Shown one piece after another: positions 10,701 to 18,061 of a stretch of 64,000 bases of DNA. The notes beneath the pieces were generated by a model. It saw nothing but the letters and a program-made list of their open reading frames with translations, was not told the DNA's origin and did no database searches. Position 1 is the first letter of the stretch; each line of letters opens with the position of its first letter. Origin of the DNA: Flavobacterium microcysteis (GTDB taxonomy: Bacteria; Bacteroidota; Bacteroidia; Flavobacteriales; Flavobacteriaceae); assembly GCF_006385255.1 (NCBI RefSeq), contig NZ_VFJE01000053.1:1-64000 (forward strand), in the 5' to 3' direction. The position numbers were made by a program, and so were the translations under genes.

Positions 10701-13093
10701 ACCCAGTTACTTTGTTGTGTAGAAGAACAGTAGGCTCTTACATAATATTCATATTGTGTAGCATGTGTAAGCTGATCTGCTGTATATTGTGCTGAATTGA
10801 CAAGCACTCCGCTTCCTGTTGGGATGCCTGTATCCTTAGGTTGTACTACAACCTGCCATTGGGTTTCAACATCGCCTGCTGTCCATGACAATTGTGCTTG
10901 TGAAGTTGTAATTCCATTTGCTGCAAGCGCAAGTGGATCCGGACATGCCGGCTTGTCTTCAATAAACACATCGTCAATCGAGATTCTGGTTGCAGTATGT
11001 CCTGATCCGGGAACAATAACCCAGGCAATATTTACATTACCTGTTATATTCGCCGGAATATTGATTATTTTCTCTTGCCAAGCGGTATTCGTAATTTGCG
11101 TATCCGGAAGCAGAATTGTTGTAAAATTATCTGCTCCTACACCAGTTGTAGAGATCTTAATACCATAACTAGCAACTCCTCCCGTTACCTGATGTTTATA
11201 TCTTAGTCTTTTTTGAGTTCCATTGAAATTAACCTGTGGAGAAACAAACATATCATTATTATTATTTTGGAAGGTGCTTGTCTGCATAGTAGCATAACCT
11301 CCCAAATAAGACCATCTTTGTCCATCTCTATTCACATCAATAGCTGTCCAGCATGGTTCTGAAACTGTTGCTGATGTTCCCGGAAATGCGGTAGAATAAG
11401 GCGTATTAAAAACGGCACATTGTGTCGTAAATCGATACGGTATTCCCCATTCTCCTGGAGTACCTCCGCATACTGATCGTACATATAGGTCATACGATTG
11501 GCCAGCTGCTAATCCTGAAGTTATCAGGTTATCAATATTACTATTGGTAGCCGTTCCTGGGCCAGTTGGAACACCTGCATTTGCAGGACGCACTACATAT
11601 TCCCATGAGCTCGCCAAATTGGCAACGTTATCCCAAGAGAACACAACACTATCCTGAAGCAAGTTTTTATAGGTGAATACGCTTGGCGCTCCACAGCTTG
11701 AAAAACTCAATTCAAAATTAAAACAGATACTTGTTGATGCTGGTGATGTTGAAGAAATCACAATGATATAAGTATGACCAGCCTGTACATATAAATTAGA
11801 TATGTATTTTGGCGTACTTGTAGCAGTTGTATTCAATCCTGCCATACAACTCACTCCTACAGTACTACAACTGTCATAAACAAATACGCCGGTAATAGCA
11901 TTACCAAAACATCCAGAACCCGGTGAAGACGGAAGTGTCATCTGCTTTATACTAAGCAATCCATTCTGTGTAGGCGTATAAGAGAAAAAAGCTTTTGCTC
12001 CATTTAGATAGTTACCTGTAACTCCAGCCGGAAGACATCCCGATCCTTGAGTCGTATAGCTCGTTGGATTATCTGCAAAAAGGTTAAGGTTACTTGATAA
12101 GATATAAGGTGTACTCGTAACAGGGATCACGATTGGAGAGTCACATGACAATCCTACTTTCTTTGTTCTGAAAGGAAATGGTCCTGCCCATTCGCTGGCT
12201 GTATCGGCATCACATACTGTCTTGATATATACATCGTAAGCAGTATCCGCCAAAAGCGAACCTGCTGGATAAGAGTTCTGAACGTTAGTGCCTGTGGCTC
12301 CAGGTGCTGTTCCTTGCGTTACGACCTGAATTTGAAAATCAAAAGCCGTTGGATGCGTCCAAGCCAGGTTGGCACCACTTGATGTGATGTTGCTCGCCGA
12401 AAAATTAGTTTGGATTACTTTCTGGCAGGATTCTATAACCCTGATGTTGTCCAGGAACCACGCATCGCCACTTGGTGTTGCACCGGTTTGGGTATTAACA
12501 ACCACAAACGCAATATTGACATTCAGTCCAACCGGAATATTCGAAGGGATAGCAACTATCTTTTCTTCGTATGCCGTCTGAGAACCTATATTAAGGTCTG
12601 CTTCTGTCCAAGACTTTAATATTACGCTATAACCGGATGGGTCATTCAGTCCTGCTGTTGACAGCCTGATCTGGTAGATAGCCCCGTTATTGGCACTGGT
12701 TGCCTGTTTTGAATAAAAGCGGATTTCCCCGTTTTGAGGAATCTGAACGGGTGTTGCTAAAAAATACTGTGCGGTATTACCGGCACCGATGTTTTCTGCA
12801 CTCGGGTTCAAAAAAGCCGCACTGGTTCCTCTGTAGCTGTCAGAAGAAATTCCCCAGGTTTGTGTCCCTACAGTGTTTGTAAAGGACGGCCATGAAGATG
12901 GTATGCCGCTTTCAAACGTCTGTAAAGCCAATTGTGCGTGGGCACTAATGGAAATAAAAAATAAAAATAGGGGGATTACAATTCTCTTCCTAATACTCCT
13001 CTGTATTAGCCTGTCCTGAATTGTAGAGAATCGATAAAAGCCAGTCTGCAAGAACCTACTTATTATCGAAGTAAATGGTAATTCTTTTCTCAT
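4736..13093 (-). CDS. Giant T9SS type B adhesin with FN3, cleaved-adhesin and tandem repeat domains
   Basis: A 2785-aa surface protein. Its hydrophobic signal segment (RIVIPLFLFFISISAHAQ) is preceded by about 36 basic/polar residues, and no internal Met offers a shorter ATG start. Residues 55-220 and three later segments resemble cleaved-adhesin/MAM-like jelly rolls (W.....N.DG, NDDWLISP, I.IDDV.IED). They alternate with fibronectin-III-like domains ending YEYYVRA.CS...S.WVGPF.FTT. Around 1500-1950 lie PPC-like and DUF642-like beta domains. Seven tandem repeats of about 86 residues follow (2015-2616). An Ig-like domain and a gliding-motility-associated type B sorting domain finish it (ISPNGDSLNDSF, IFNRYGTEVY, DLPDATYFYSI). 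Export by T9SS with the downstream PorP/SprF protein is inferred. The last 275 codons are much more GC-rich than the rest. Confidence 0.93.
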   Translation of the reverse strand: MRKELPFTSIISRFLQTGFYRFSTIQDRLIQRSIRKRIVIPLFLFFISISAHAQLALQTFESGIPSSWPSFTNTVGTQTWGISSDSYRGTSAAFLNPSAENIGAGNTAQYFLATPVQIPQNGEIRFYSKQATSANNGAIYQIRLSTAGLNDPSGYSVILKSWTEADLNIGSQTAYEEKIVAIPSNIPVGLNVNIAFVVVNTQTGATPSGDAWFLDNIRVIESCQKVIQTNFSASNITSSGANLAWTHPTAFDFQIQVVTQGTAPGATGTNVQNSYPAGSLLADTAYDVYIKTVCDADTASEWAGPFPFRTKKVGLSCDSPIVIPVTSTPYILSSNLNLFADNPTSYTTQGSGCLPAGVTGNYLNGAKAFFSYTPTQNGLLSIKQMTLPSSPGSGCFGNAITGVFVYDSCSTVGVSCMAGLNTTATSTPKYISNLYVQAGHTYIIVISSTSPASTSICFNFELSFSSCGAPSVFTYKNLLQDSVVFSWDNVANLASSWEYVVRPANAGVPTGPGTATNSNIDNLITSGLAAGQSYDLYVRSVCGGTPGEWGIPYRFTTQCAVFNTPYSTAFPGTSATVSEPCWTAIDVNRDGQRWSYLGGYATMQTSTFQNNNNDMFVSPQVNFNGTQKRLRYKHQVTGGVASYGIKISTTGVGADNFTTILLPDTQITNTAWQEKIINIPANITGNVNIAWVIVPGSGHTATRISIDDVFIEDKPACPDPLALAANGITTSQAQLSWTAGDVETQWQVVVQPKDTGIPTGSGVLVNSAQYTADQLTHATQYEYYVRAYCSSTQQSNWVGPFYFTTVCGVFDTPFNENFDTADVNNHRSCWTITDANTDGTTWRLDPTFAAIQGRTFPFPTASYNDWLISPAINVVGTKTLKFKYKAALSPMFPNPRFGIEVLISTTDRNPASFSVIMPLMEFTNTDFIEKSLYINATGPVYIAFRVPPSFSTAGGTSILQIDDVKVEDAPACPAPSELRAASITQTSGVLSWTKGYQETQWQVVVQEVGSGIPTGNGQLTSNNTTFATGPLLPNRQYEYYVRAYCSTSEQSQWVGPFRFTTLCNAFTTPFVETFNPGSVSEECWRVVNGNSDTFSWNLHNTLNPYEGEHAAMIFTGSNGNNDDWLISPTITVRPGQRLRYYYRVLWGDDFKEDLEVKLSTSGSELNQFSTMLYEVSYESVPPLNNPEWKEKVINLPAGVTGDINIAWHIPQKAPNPWNYRGQLLVIDKVVIEDIPACAVPNNLAVSDIIDTGAKISWDANGTETSWDVYVQPAELPAPVGDGDAQYLHNTSSNPYTVTGLTPAVKYEYYVRAVCSATQDSEWVGPFEFTTRCSFENLCEYTITLSGGTSSGVGGGINLVQNGVIIQSMVFPSGPFGQVPPPVDFTVFLCTGVEFSLVNDAGNEWQFTTARVEIKDASGNQVWIGGIGLSNSRIYTGVATCGPVTCPQPTNLAVNSTGVLSWTAGGSETQWEVFIQPLENNTLPQSGTLVTTASYTPQASDFADLKAGTYEFFVRAVCSSNDKSYWSGPRKFVRNDDASKAVVIPVNAGTDCEQSATKASFIGATASTEAMACTGVNNGDIWFEFVASSKVHVLELGNFSAKGSYQGGYTPDVVAPSITLTLYKVNGSSLQQLACTYNNAIVMSYMAEVEPGATYKVRMTLNDTAPNICTFDVCITTPQNLCALDIVNGSFERPEADFGLGNFYPQNIIPGWRTNAIVDPTSSLYNEFFFGNATGIDGYMPYDGGQVVQTLSPDPAPTTLDNVKGIYQDLDSSEITQFKYGYAHATRGGNSSLELLAGPPAGPFVLLEQHPGSLRWNYYEGTYNVPAGQTVTRFVFRSKDNAGGNLLDAVSITANVDIKTAPLTLACQETSALLEAEGVGTWVADENNPAQVIIASPNNKSTAISGFNTPGAYTFHWKTRYCDKTVVVTYNGFSDVPTVTSPVEYCLNATAQPLAATPTVNYTLKWFTQETGGTGTTTAPTPETTAVGSTTYYVSNVDVNGCEGPRVAITVTVNQRTTAEVGFSYDDGNYCIFGSNPVITKNPGFATGGTFEATPNGLGINTTTGEIDLGTSTAGTYTVKYSIGNVGCTDGGINTVSITIDPAVAAQVNFTYETPVCSNNANLLPQLPSGFTTGGEFSSGTLTVNTLTGEIDMATATVGLHTITYNVNSDAAACRNAGSQTFQIQIEQNIVPVTGFTYQTSYCKAGTNPLPTLAQDFYTGGAFETTGGLIINATTGEIDLANSPAGVYTITYKVVQSGCNSGGIHTENVTINAVVTPQVTFSYANVCTNSGTNPLPILPTGFSSGGTFSSSTITVNPTTGEINLAGATAGTHQIKYTLVRDLATCTDEGEFIAEIVLESGVTPVTGFTYQASYCKAGANPLPTLAQDFYIGGAFEATGGLVINATTGEIDLANSPAGNYTITYKVVQSGCNSGGIHTENITINALTTPQLTFSYNNTCINASTNPRPILSTGFTQGGSFTSSTITVNPTTGEINLAGATQGTHQIVYTLAQNIATCTDGGSNTVSITINAGVTPTVGFTYDTPVCQNDANLLPNLAAGFTAGGRFSAPTGVAINTATGEISVSQSTPGTYQITYVIEENIATCSLGGNGSFTVTISEGLQVSIAKECSNQTLWLKATPSDAASYEWKDGSGATVGNQADLNVEEYLSQHPGATMPITFTVTAGSGACSTTASFTVESSSCKLIPKGISPNGDSLNDSFDLSGMGVQHLSIFNRYGTEVYKFKGSYTNEWHGQDRDGKDLPDATYFYSISKQDGTTVTGWVYINRQY
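5244..7048 (-). repeat. Seven tandem ~258-bp repeats in the adhesin gene
   Basis: Each unit encodes about 86 residues with the pattern (G/N)F(T/S)Y....C......PLP.L..GF..GG.F, then (V/I)N..TGEI(D/N)L and T..I.Y. Units 3-4 (6011-6523) and 5-6 (5498-6010) are an exact 513-bp tandem period and very similar to each other. This indicates a recent duplication of a two-unit block. Unit 7 starts at 5497 and the GC-rich block begins at about the unit 6/7 junction. Confidence 0.9.
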
Positions 13094-13253
13094 GAGTCAT
13101 TACATTTTTCAGTTAGTGTTTCGTCATAAAAATAGAAACAACTCTTAACACTTTCTTAAGAATGTCTTTACTATTTACCGAAATTCACAAAACCAAAAAA
13201 CGAAATAAACTATTTAAAATCAGATGATTACACACAAAAAAAATCAAACTTAT

Positions 13254-14408
13254 CTAATTGGATTTTGCTTTAGAATTTTGAATGTTTTCAATAATTTTAT
13301 TTAATTTTAATATATTTTTCTCACTTTTCTTAATTAATATAAAGAAAAATATAACAGCCGTTATTATTAGCAACAAAGTTGTTAGGATATAATAATTGTA
13401 AGTAGAAATTTCTGTTTGAAGGTTTTTATTTTGAGACTTATAACCTTCATTTATCAAATTGTTGATTGATTTTCGTTCCGATTCCTTGACCTTTAATTGA
13501 GTATCCAGATATAGAGCGTGAAATTTCTCATAGTTGTCCCAATCGTTTACTGCCAGGTAATTTTCTAAAAGGCCATTGTAAATCCCTCTGTTTAAAACCA
13601 AGTCGCCTACTCTATTTGAAACAGCCAATGCTTCTTCAAGTTCTTTTATGGCGTCACGGTATCTTCCTTCCAGCGTATAGACTTCAGCCAATCCTTTTTG
13701 AGCAAAAGCCTGAAGGCTGATGGCATGGATTCCTTTTGTAATCTCAATAGCTTCAAAAAAACTTTTCTTAGCCGATTCGTAATCGGATAAAAGAATATAG
13801 CAGTTCCCTTTATTATAAAGCGCAATACTCAAAGTGGTCTTTATCATGGCTTTATCGGCCTTACCCAATTCGGCTATTCCTTTATTAAAAAAGTTTATCG
13901 CAATATCGCAGTTTAGTTTTTCTTTGTATATGAACCCTCTGACAATATGATTTCTTCCCAAATGATACATTACAGAATCTTTTATTGGATAGGCCATACA
14001 GAGTCTCTCTGCTTCATTTAGATATTGTATCGCCTCATCATATATTTTCATCTGCTGGTATTGGATTCCCATTTTGTTGGCAATCTTAATCTTTAGCAGC
14101 GGATCGTCTATATGACTGGAAAGATTATTCGCCATGATGACATATTCCAGTGATTTCTGGTAATCTCTTTTTACAGAATAAGCATCTGCAACAAGCATGA
14201 GGCCTTTTATTTTGGTTTTGGCATCCTCTTTAGCATTGGCAATAATATACTCGCCCGCTTTAATAGCTTTTTCAGGCTTCTCATAGATTTCCGTCCCGCT
14301 GGCCTTAATAATACTGTCAACATTTTTGATAGACTGCGCAAAAGCAGCATAGCCAAAGAATAAGGCTAAGCCTAAAAAAGCGGAGAAAAAATAGCGATTA
14401 TGATGCAT
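13254..14408 (-). CDS. TPR membrane protein lacking a DNA-binding domain
   Basis: A 384-aa protein with signal peptide (MHHNRYFFSAFLGLALFFGYAAFAQ), TPR-like helices from about 30 to 300, and a single membrane segment at about 331-352 (YILTTLLLIITAVIFFFILI). Only about 30 basic residues follow it. The layout matches the upstream AraC-type protein except that the HTH domain is absent. Its ATG lies inside the last codons of that gene (11-bp overlap, ATGCATCATAA), which suggests translational coupling. I infer a periplasmic TPR sensor or partner that could form complexes with the upstream regulator. The next gene downstream is the giant adhesin, 160 bp away, so a regulatory link to adhesion is possible but unproven. 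Confidence 0.8.
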   Translation of the reverse strand: MHHNRYFFSAFLGLALFFGYAAFAQSIKNVDSIIKASGTEIYEKPEKAIKAGEYIIANAKEDAKTKIKGLMLVADAYSVKRDYQKSLEYVIMANNLSSHIDDPLLKIKIANKMGIQYQQMKIYDEAIQYLNEAERLCMAYPIKDSVMYHLGRNHIVRGFIYKEKLNCDIAINFFNKGIAELGKADKAMIKTTLSIALYNKGNCYILLSDYESAKKSFFEAIEITKGIHAISLQAFAQKGLAEVYTLEGRYRDAIKELEEALAVSNRVGDLVLNRGIYNGLLENYLAVNDWDNYEKFHALYLDTQLKVKESERKSINNLINEGYKSQNKNLQTEISTYNYYILTTLLLIITAVIFFFILIKKSEKNILKLNKIIENIQNSKAKSN

Positions 14409-15993
14409 GGCTGTTCATTTTTTCTTGTTTAAGGGCTTCTGTTTCTTCTTTCAGAAGGTCAATGAATGTACCTGGTGCTATTCCCGTTATTGATTTAAAG
14501 ACCGTAGCAAAACTACTGTGGGATGAAAAACCACTTTTTTCAGCCAGATAGCTGATTTTATAGTGCATATAATTAGGGTCTTCTTTCAACTTTCCTATGA
14601 TAAAAGTAATACGCAGCTTGTTGATATAGGTATTAAAGTTATCCTGATAATGCTTGTTTATTATCTCTGACAGGTATTTGGTATTGGTATCAAATTGACC
14701 CGCCAAGACCGCCAGCGACATTTCCTTGTTGGTATATCGGATAGAGTTTTCAAAACGTTTCAATTTGGTGAGTATCACCTGTTCCGTTTCTAACGGAATT
14801 GATATCTTTTTATTGGTTTCTCGTTTTTCAGGCTGTAATTTCACAACATTATTGGTCTTTATCTCGAGATAGCTGATGATTTCTTTCAAACGCTTTTTCT
14901 TCAGATAATTTTTTAACCAAAGCAACAACCCCATAATCAGTACAAAAATCAATGCTCCTACAGCCAAATAAAAATAATCGGCATAACGTGATTTCGCTTT
15001 CTGGAAATCTGATTCCTGCTCCTGGCTAATTAAATTATAAGCCGAGTTGACAGCATCCTGCTCAGATTCTTCAACATTGTCGTAGGTTTTCAGAAACTTA
15101 TTATCAAATAATTGGTAATTTTTCTTGTCATTCAAAGCAAGATAATTGATCCCCAATTGTTTGTTGATAACCTTTAAGAGTGCTTCATTTTTAAGTGTTG
15201 ATGCCATTCTCATAGACACCAGTAAAGTATCAATGGCTCTGGCATGTTGCTTTTCATGAAAATAAACAAGACCTAACTCATTTAATAGTGCTATTTCGTT
15301 CAGATAATCTGAATTCTTTTGAGTCTTGGAAAGTTTTAGAGCCTTTGCCAAATAATAATTGGCAGAATCTATTTTTGTCAAACCCACAAAGGCTCTGGCT
15401 TTAGCAACATAAAATTCTTGTTGCAGGGAAGCATTTTTACTAAAAGCTGGCTGATATATTTTATCTGCTTTCTGCAATAGCTCAAAAGCACTTTGGTAGT
15501 TCTGCCTGTCCAAATACATTACCGAATTACCAATTAAAATTTTAGCCTCAAAGTAGCCTTGTTCTTCTTTTGATTTGAGTCCTGAAATTTTTTCTGTAGC
15601 TTCCTCAAGACATCTTTTTGACTGATTGTCAAGATATAGGGTTCTGAAAAGCTGCGATTTAAGGAGCAGTATTTTTATTTTTTCATCATCACCGGCTTTA
15701 TCAGCAAATTTACCAGCTTCAAAAACATTGATTACCGAATTGTTATAATCGCCTTTTGCCCAATAGCTTTCTGCTAACAATAGGTAAAATTTTGCCTTCT
15801 GAATATCCGACGGATTATTCTTTAGCAGGTATTGTCCTATTTTTACCGCTTCCTCAGGATTGGAATGCACCAACTCATAGGCCTTACCCAACAACGATTC
15901 GTTGGGAGCCATAGATTGCCCATAAACAGGGCTTTTCCATAAGCAAAGTGCCACGAGAATTATCCAACATGTATAAAGGCGACAGGGTTTCAT
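14398..15993 (-). CDS. TPR-containing membrane AraC-family transcriptional regulator
   Basis: The 531-aa protein has a signal peptide (ends VYGQS), TPR repeats at about 30-310 and one transmembrane helix at about 332-352 (YLAVGALIFVLIMGLLLWL). A cytoplasmic AraC/HTH_18 domain occupies roughly 410-515 (MSLAVLAGQFDTNTKYLSEIIN, ISYLAEKSGFSSHSSFATVFKSITG). This periplasmic-TPR, membrane, AraC layout is common in Bacteroidota one-component regulators that sense a periplasmic signal. The target and signal are unknown. The stop overlaps the start of the HTH-less TPR gene by 11 bp. A TAnnTTTG-type -10 element (minus strand) lies at 16040-16047, 47 bp upstream. Confidence 0.88.
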   Translation of the reverse strand: MKPCRLYTCWIILVALCLWKSPVYGQSMAPNESLLGKAYELVHSNPEEAVKIGQYLLKNNPSDIQKAKFYLLLAESYWAKGDYNNSVINVFEAGKFADKAGDDEKIKILLLKSQLFRTLYLDNQSKRCLEEATEKISGLKSKEEQGYFEAKILIGNSVMYLDRQNYQSAFELLQKADKIYQPAFSKNASLQQEFYVAKARAFVGLTKIDSANYYLAKALKLSKTQKNSDYLNEIALLNELGLVYFHEKQHARAIDTLLVSMRMASTLKNEALLKVINKQLGINYLALNDKKNYQLFDNKFLKTYDNVEESEQDAVNSAYNLISQEQESDFQKAKSRYADYFYLAVGALIFVLIMGLLLWLKNYLKKKRLKEIISYLEIKTNNVVKLQPEKRETNKKISIPLETEQVILTKLKRFENSIRYTNKEMSLAVLAGQFDTNTKYLSEIINKHYQDNFNTYINKLRITFIIGKLKEDPNYMHYKISYLAEKSGFSSHSSFATVFKSITGIAPGTFIDLLKEETEALKQEKMNSHAS

Positions 15994-16039
15994 TTTTTCT
16001 GGTACTTCTGATTTATGGTTTTCCGTAAAACTCTTTCTA

Positions 16040-16047
16040 CAAATATA
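16040..16047 (-). promoter_or_regulatory. Candidate -7 element for the TPR-AraC operon
   Basis: CAAATATA on the plus strand reads TATATTTG on the minus strand, matching the Bacteroidota TAnnTTTG box upstream of the AraC-family gene. No clear TTG is found at the expected -33 spacing. Confidence 0.45.
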
Positions 16048-16116
16048 TCCTCTTTTCTTGTATTTTTAAGAAATATGCCCACAGAATAACATATTTCTCC
16101 TGAAATTAGTATAAAA

Positions 16117-16141
16117 AAACGCTAGAGGATATCTAGCGTTT
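16117..16141 (-). terminator. Intrinsic terminator region beside the GlmU-like gene
   Basis: Perfect hairpin AAACGCTAGA/TCTAGCGTTT with a five-base loop, flanked by A- and T-runs. It lies 6 bp downstream of the GlmU-like stop on the minus strand. Confidence 0.8.
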
Positions 16142-16146
16142 TTTTA

Positions 16147-17322
16147 TTAATCTTTTCTCCATTTTTTTGTTTGTTCAAAAACGTGCTCAAGTATCCTGGC
16201 TTCTTTTTCATCAAACTCAACATTTCTCCTTGCCATGACTATTCTCGCAGTTTCAAAAGCTTTTTTAGTTATATAGGTTGTAAATCCTGCTGCGCCGCCC
16301 CAAGAAAAACTTGGCACAAAATTTCGAGGAAATCCACTTCCGAAAATATTGGTGCTAACACCTACAACCGTTCCAGTATTAAACATGGTATTGATTCCGC
16401 ATTTGCTATGATCTCCCATCATCAAACCGCAAAATTGCAGGCCTGTTTTGGCAAACCCTTCGGTTTCATAGCTCCATAATTTTACCTCTTCGTAATTATT
16501 CTTCAGATTTGAATTATTGCTATCCGCTCCTATATTGCACCATTCACCTAAAACAGAGTTTCCTAAAAATCCGTCATGCCCTTTATTAGAATAGGCAAAA
16601 AGCACGGAATTACTGATTTCTCCTCCTGCTCTTGAAAATGGGCCAATAGTTGTGGCACCATATATTTTTGTCGCCAGTTTTACTTGTGCTCCTTCGCAAA
16701 GAGCAAATGGCCCTCTGATAACAGAACCTTCCATGATTTCAGAATTTTTTCCAATATAAATTGGACCTGTAGAAGCATTTAGGGTTACGAATTCAAGCTT
16801 TGCACCTTCTTCAATAAAAATATTTTCCGGAGCAATGACATTGACACTTTTTGGAATTGGTTGTGAAATCCTGTCTTCTGTCAAAAGTTCAAAGTCTTCT
16901 CGAAGCGCAGCATCATTTTTCTGAAAAATATCCCACGTATGTTCAATCGTGATACAATCGTCGTTGTATTCTAAGATTTCGTAGTTTTCAAAATCGACTT
17001 CTTCCTGACTTTCTTCCGAGAAAAAGGCAATTACCTCTTCTCCTTTAAAAATAGCCTGGTTTTTCTCTAACGACTTTATCATTTCAGCCAAAACCTCGTT
17101 AGGAAGAAAAGAGGCATTGATCATAATGTTTTCAGGCATTTCTACCATAGGAAACTTTTCCATAAGGTATTCCTCCGTCAGGCTTGTAGTAGTATAACCT
17201 AAATATTTTTCCCATTTTTCACGAATAGTCAGAATCCCTACACGAATATCTGCAACAGGGCGGGTAAATGTAAAAGGTAATAGGGCATTTCGAACGGTTC
17301 CGTCAAAAAGTATATAGTTCAT
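16147..17322 (-). CDS. GlmU-like sugar nucleotidyltransferase/acyltransferase (Bacteroidota type)
   Basis: The 391-aa protein matches the alternative bacterial GlmU-type family. Its N-terminal third is the family nucleotidyltransferase-like region (MNYILFDGTVRNALLPFTF, RPVADIRVGILTIREKWEKY). The C-terminal half is a left-handed beta-helix of hexapeptide-like repeats (FIEEGAKLEF, PIYIGKNSEIMEGSVI, TKIYGATTIGPFSRAGGEI). By family, it should make UDP-N-acetylglucosamine or a related activated sugar for peptidoglycan and surface glycans. The exact substrate is inferred. It appears to be a single-gene unit with a terminator at its end and a TAnnTTTG box about 150 bp upstream, so its leader would carry the degenerate repeats at 17330-17460. 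Confidence 0.85.
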   Translation of the reverse strand: MNYILFDGTVRNALLPFTFTRPVADIRVGILTIREKWEKYLGYTTTSLTEEYLMEKFPMVEMPENIMINASFLPNEVLAEMIKSLEKNQAIFKGEEVIAFFSEESQEEVDFENYEILEYNDDCITIEHTWDIFQKNDAALREDFELLTEDRISQPIPKSVNVIAPENIFIEEGAKLEFVTLNASTGPIYIGKNSEIMEGSVIRGPFALCEGAQVKLATKIYGATTIGPFSRAGGEISNSVLFAYSNKGHDGFLGNSVLGEWCNIGADSNNSNLKNNYEEVKLWSYETEGFAKTGLQFCGLMMGDHSKCGINTMFNTGTVVGVSTNIFGSGFPRNFVPSFSWGGAAGFTTYITKKAFETARIVMARRNVEFDEKEARILEHVFEQTKKWRKD

Positions 17323-17460
17323 CTTGTTTAGTTTATAGTTGATAGTTATTAGTTGATAGTTTGGATTCTGGATTTTTGATTTAGGCTTTGGACTTTAGAT
17401 TTATGATTTTAGATTTATGATCTTGACCTAGAAATTCAAAAACCTTAGCACCTCAGAACC
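17323..17460. repeat. Degenerate A/T-rich intergenic repeats
   Basis: Imperfect iterations of TTTATAGTTGATAGTT and GATTTnnGATTTTAGATTTATGATT-like words fill the gap upstream of the GlmU-like gene. Similar words occur at 45127-45212 and 59503-59597. They encode nothing and look like slippage-generated low-complexity DNA. Confidence 0.6.
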
Positions 17461-17470
17461 TTAATCATCC

Positions 17471-17478
17471 CAAAGTTA
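17471..17478 (-). promoter_or_regulatory. Candidate -7 element for the GlmU-like gene
   Basis: CAAAGTTA (minus strand TAACTTTG) fits TAnnTTTG. No well-spaced -33 TTG was found. If it is used, the leader would be about 145 nt. Confidence 0.35.
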
Positions 17479-17516
17479 CAAAGTAAAAATATAAAAAAGA
17501 TATCTTGCAAATAAAA

Positions 17517-17540
17517 AAGCCCTCCAAATCTGGAAGGCTT
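17517..17540 (-). terminator. rpmE2 terminator
   Basis: Hairpin AAGCCCTCCA/TGGAAGGCTT (one mismatch) with an AATC loop and flanking A/T-runs. It starts 25 bp after the rpmE2 stop. Confidence 0.75.
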
Positions 17541-17564
17541 TTTGTTATTTTGAGCGTACAAAAA

Positions 17565-17816
17565 TTATTTTGCGTGCTTAGCGTATTTCGTTTTGAATTT
17601 GTCGATACGTCCTGCAGTATCAATCAATTTAGACTTACCTGTGTAGAAAGGGTGAGATGTTCTAGATATCTCCATTTTTACAACCGGATATTCAACTCCT
17701 TCGTGAATGATTGTTTCTTTTGTGTCTGCTGTAGATTTAGTAATAAACACATCTTCGTTTGACATGTCTTTGAAAGCAACTAATCTGTAATTCTCTGGGT
17801 GAATTCCTTTTTTCAT
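17565..17816 (-). CDS. rpmE2: 50S ribosomal protein L31 type B
   Basis: The 83-aa product begins [19 protein letters not shown]. It contains the type B L31 motifs [18 protein letters not shown] ([20 protein letters not shown]) and [12 protein letters not shown]. It lacks the CxxC zinc-binding pairs of classical L31, as expected for the zinc-independent C-minus form. An upstream in-frame Met would add seven residues (MNKKSNK), but the family normally starts at the chosen Met. Type B L31 often replaces zinc-L31 when zinc is scarce, although many Bacteroidota carry only this form. A well-formed promoter lies about 115 bp upstream. Confidence 0.97.
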   Translation of the reverse strand: MKKGIHPENYRLVAFKDMSNEDVFITKSTADTKETIIHEGVEYPVVKMEISRTSHPFYTGKSKLIDTAGRIDKFKTKYAKHAK

Positions 17817-17929
17817 CTTATTTGATTTTTTATTCAATTGGTTATAAGCTGCTCTGAAGCTTTTCGTATTGAAAAGGTATAAACCTCTTATAACTTTTTA
17901 ATTTTTAAACTTTTATTGTTTTGAGTCTG

Positions 17930-17958
17930 CAAATTTACAATTATTTTTTAATCTGCAA
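17930..17958 (-). promoter_or_regulatory. rpmE2 promoter (flavobacterial consensus)
   Basis: Minus-strand TAAATTTG (17930-17937) preceded by TTG (17956-17958) with an 18-nt spacer. Both elements match the Bacteroidota -7 and -33 consensus. The leader would be about 110 nt, long enough for ribosomal autoregulation. Confidence 0.7.
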
Positions 17959-17999
17959 ATCTTTATTACTCTTTTTTTTCGAGTATTCCCGATTGATTT

Positions 18000-18033
18000 T
18001 TGTTACACTATAATCACGGATTTCTTATATTTG
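18000..18033 (+). promoter_or_regulatory. Promoter of the envelope operon starting with the DUF4199 gene
   Basis: TTG (18000-18002), 23-nt spacer, TATATTTG (18026-18033). The start codon is 28 bp downstream. It is divergent from the rpmE2 promoter about 40 bp away. Confidence 0.65.
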
Positions 18034-18061
18034 TAGATTAATTCTTAAAATAGATAAAACG

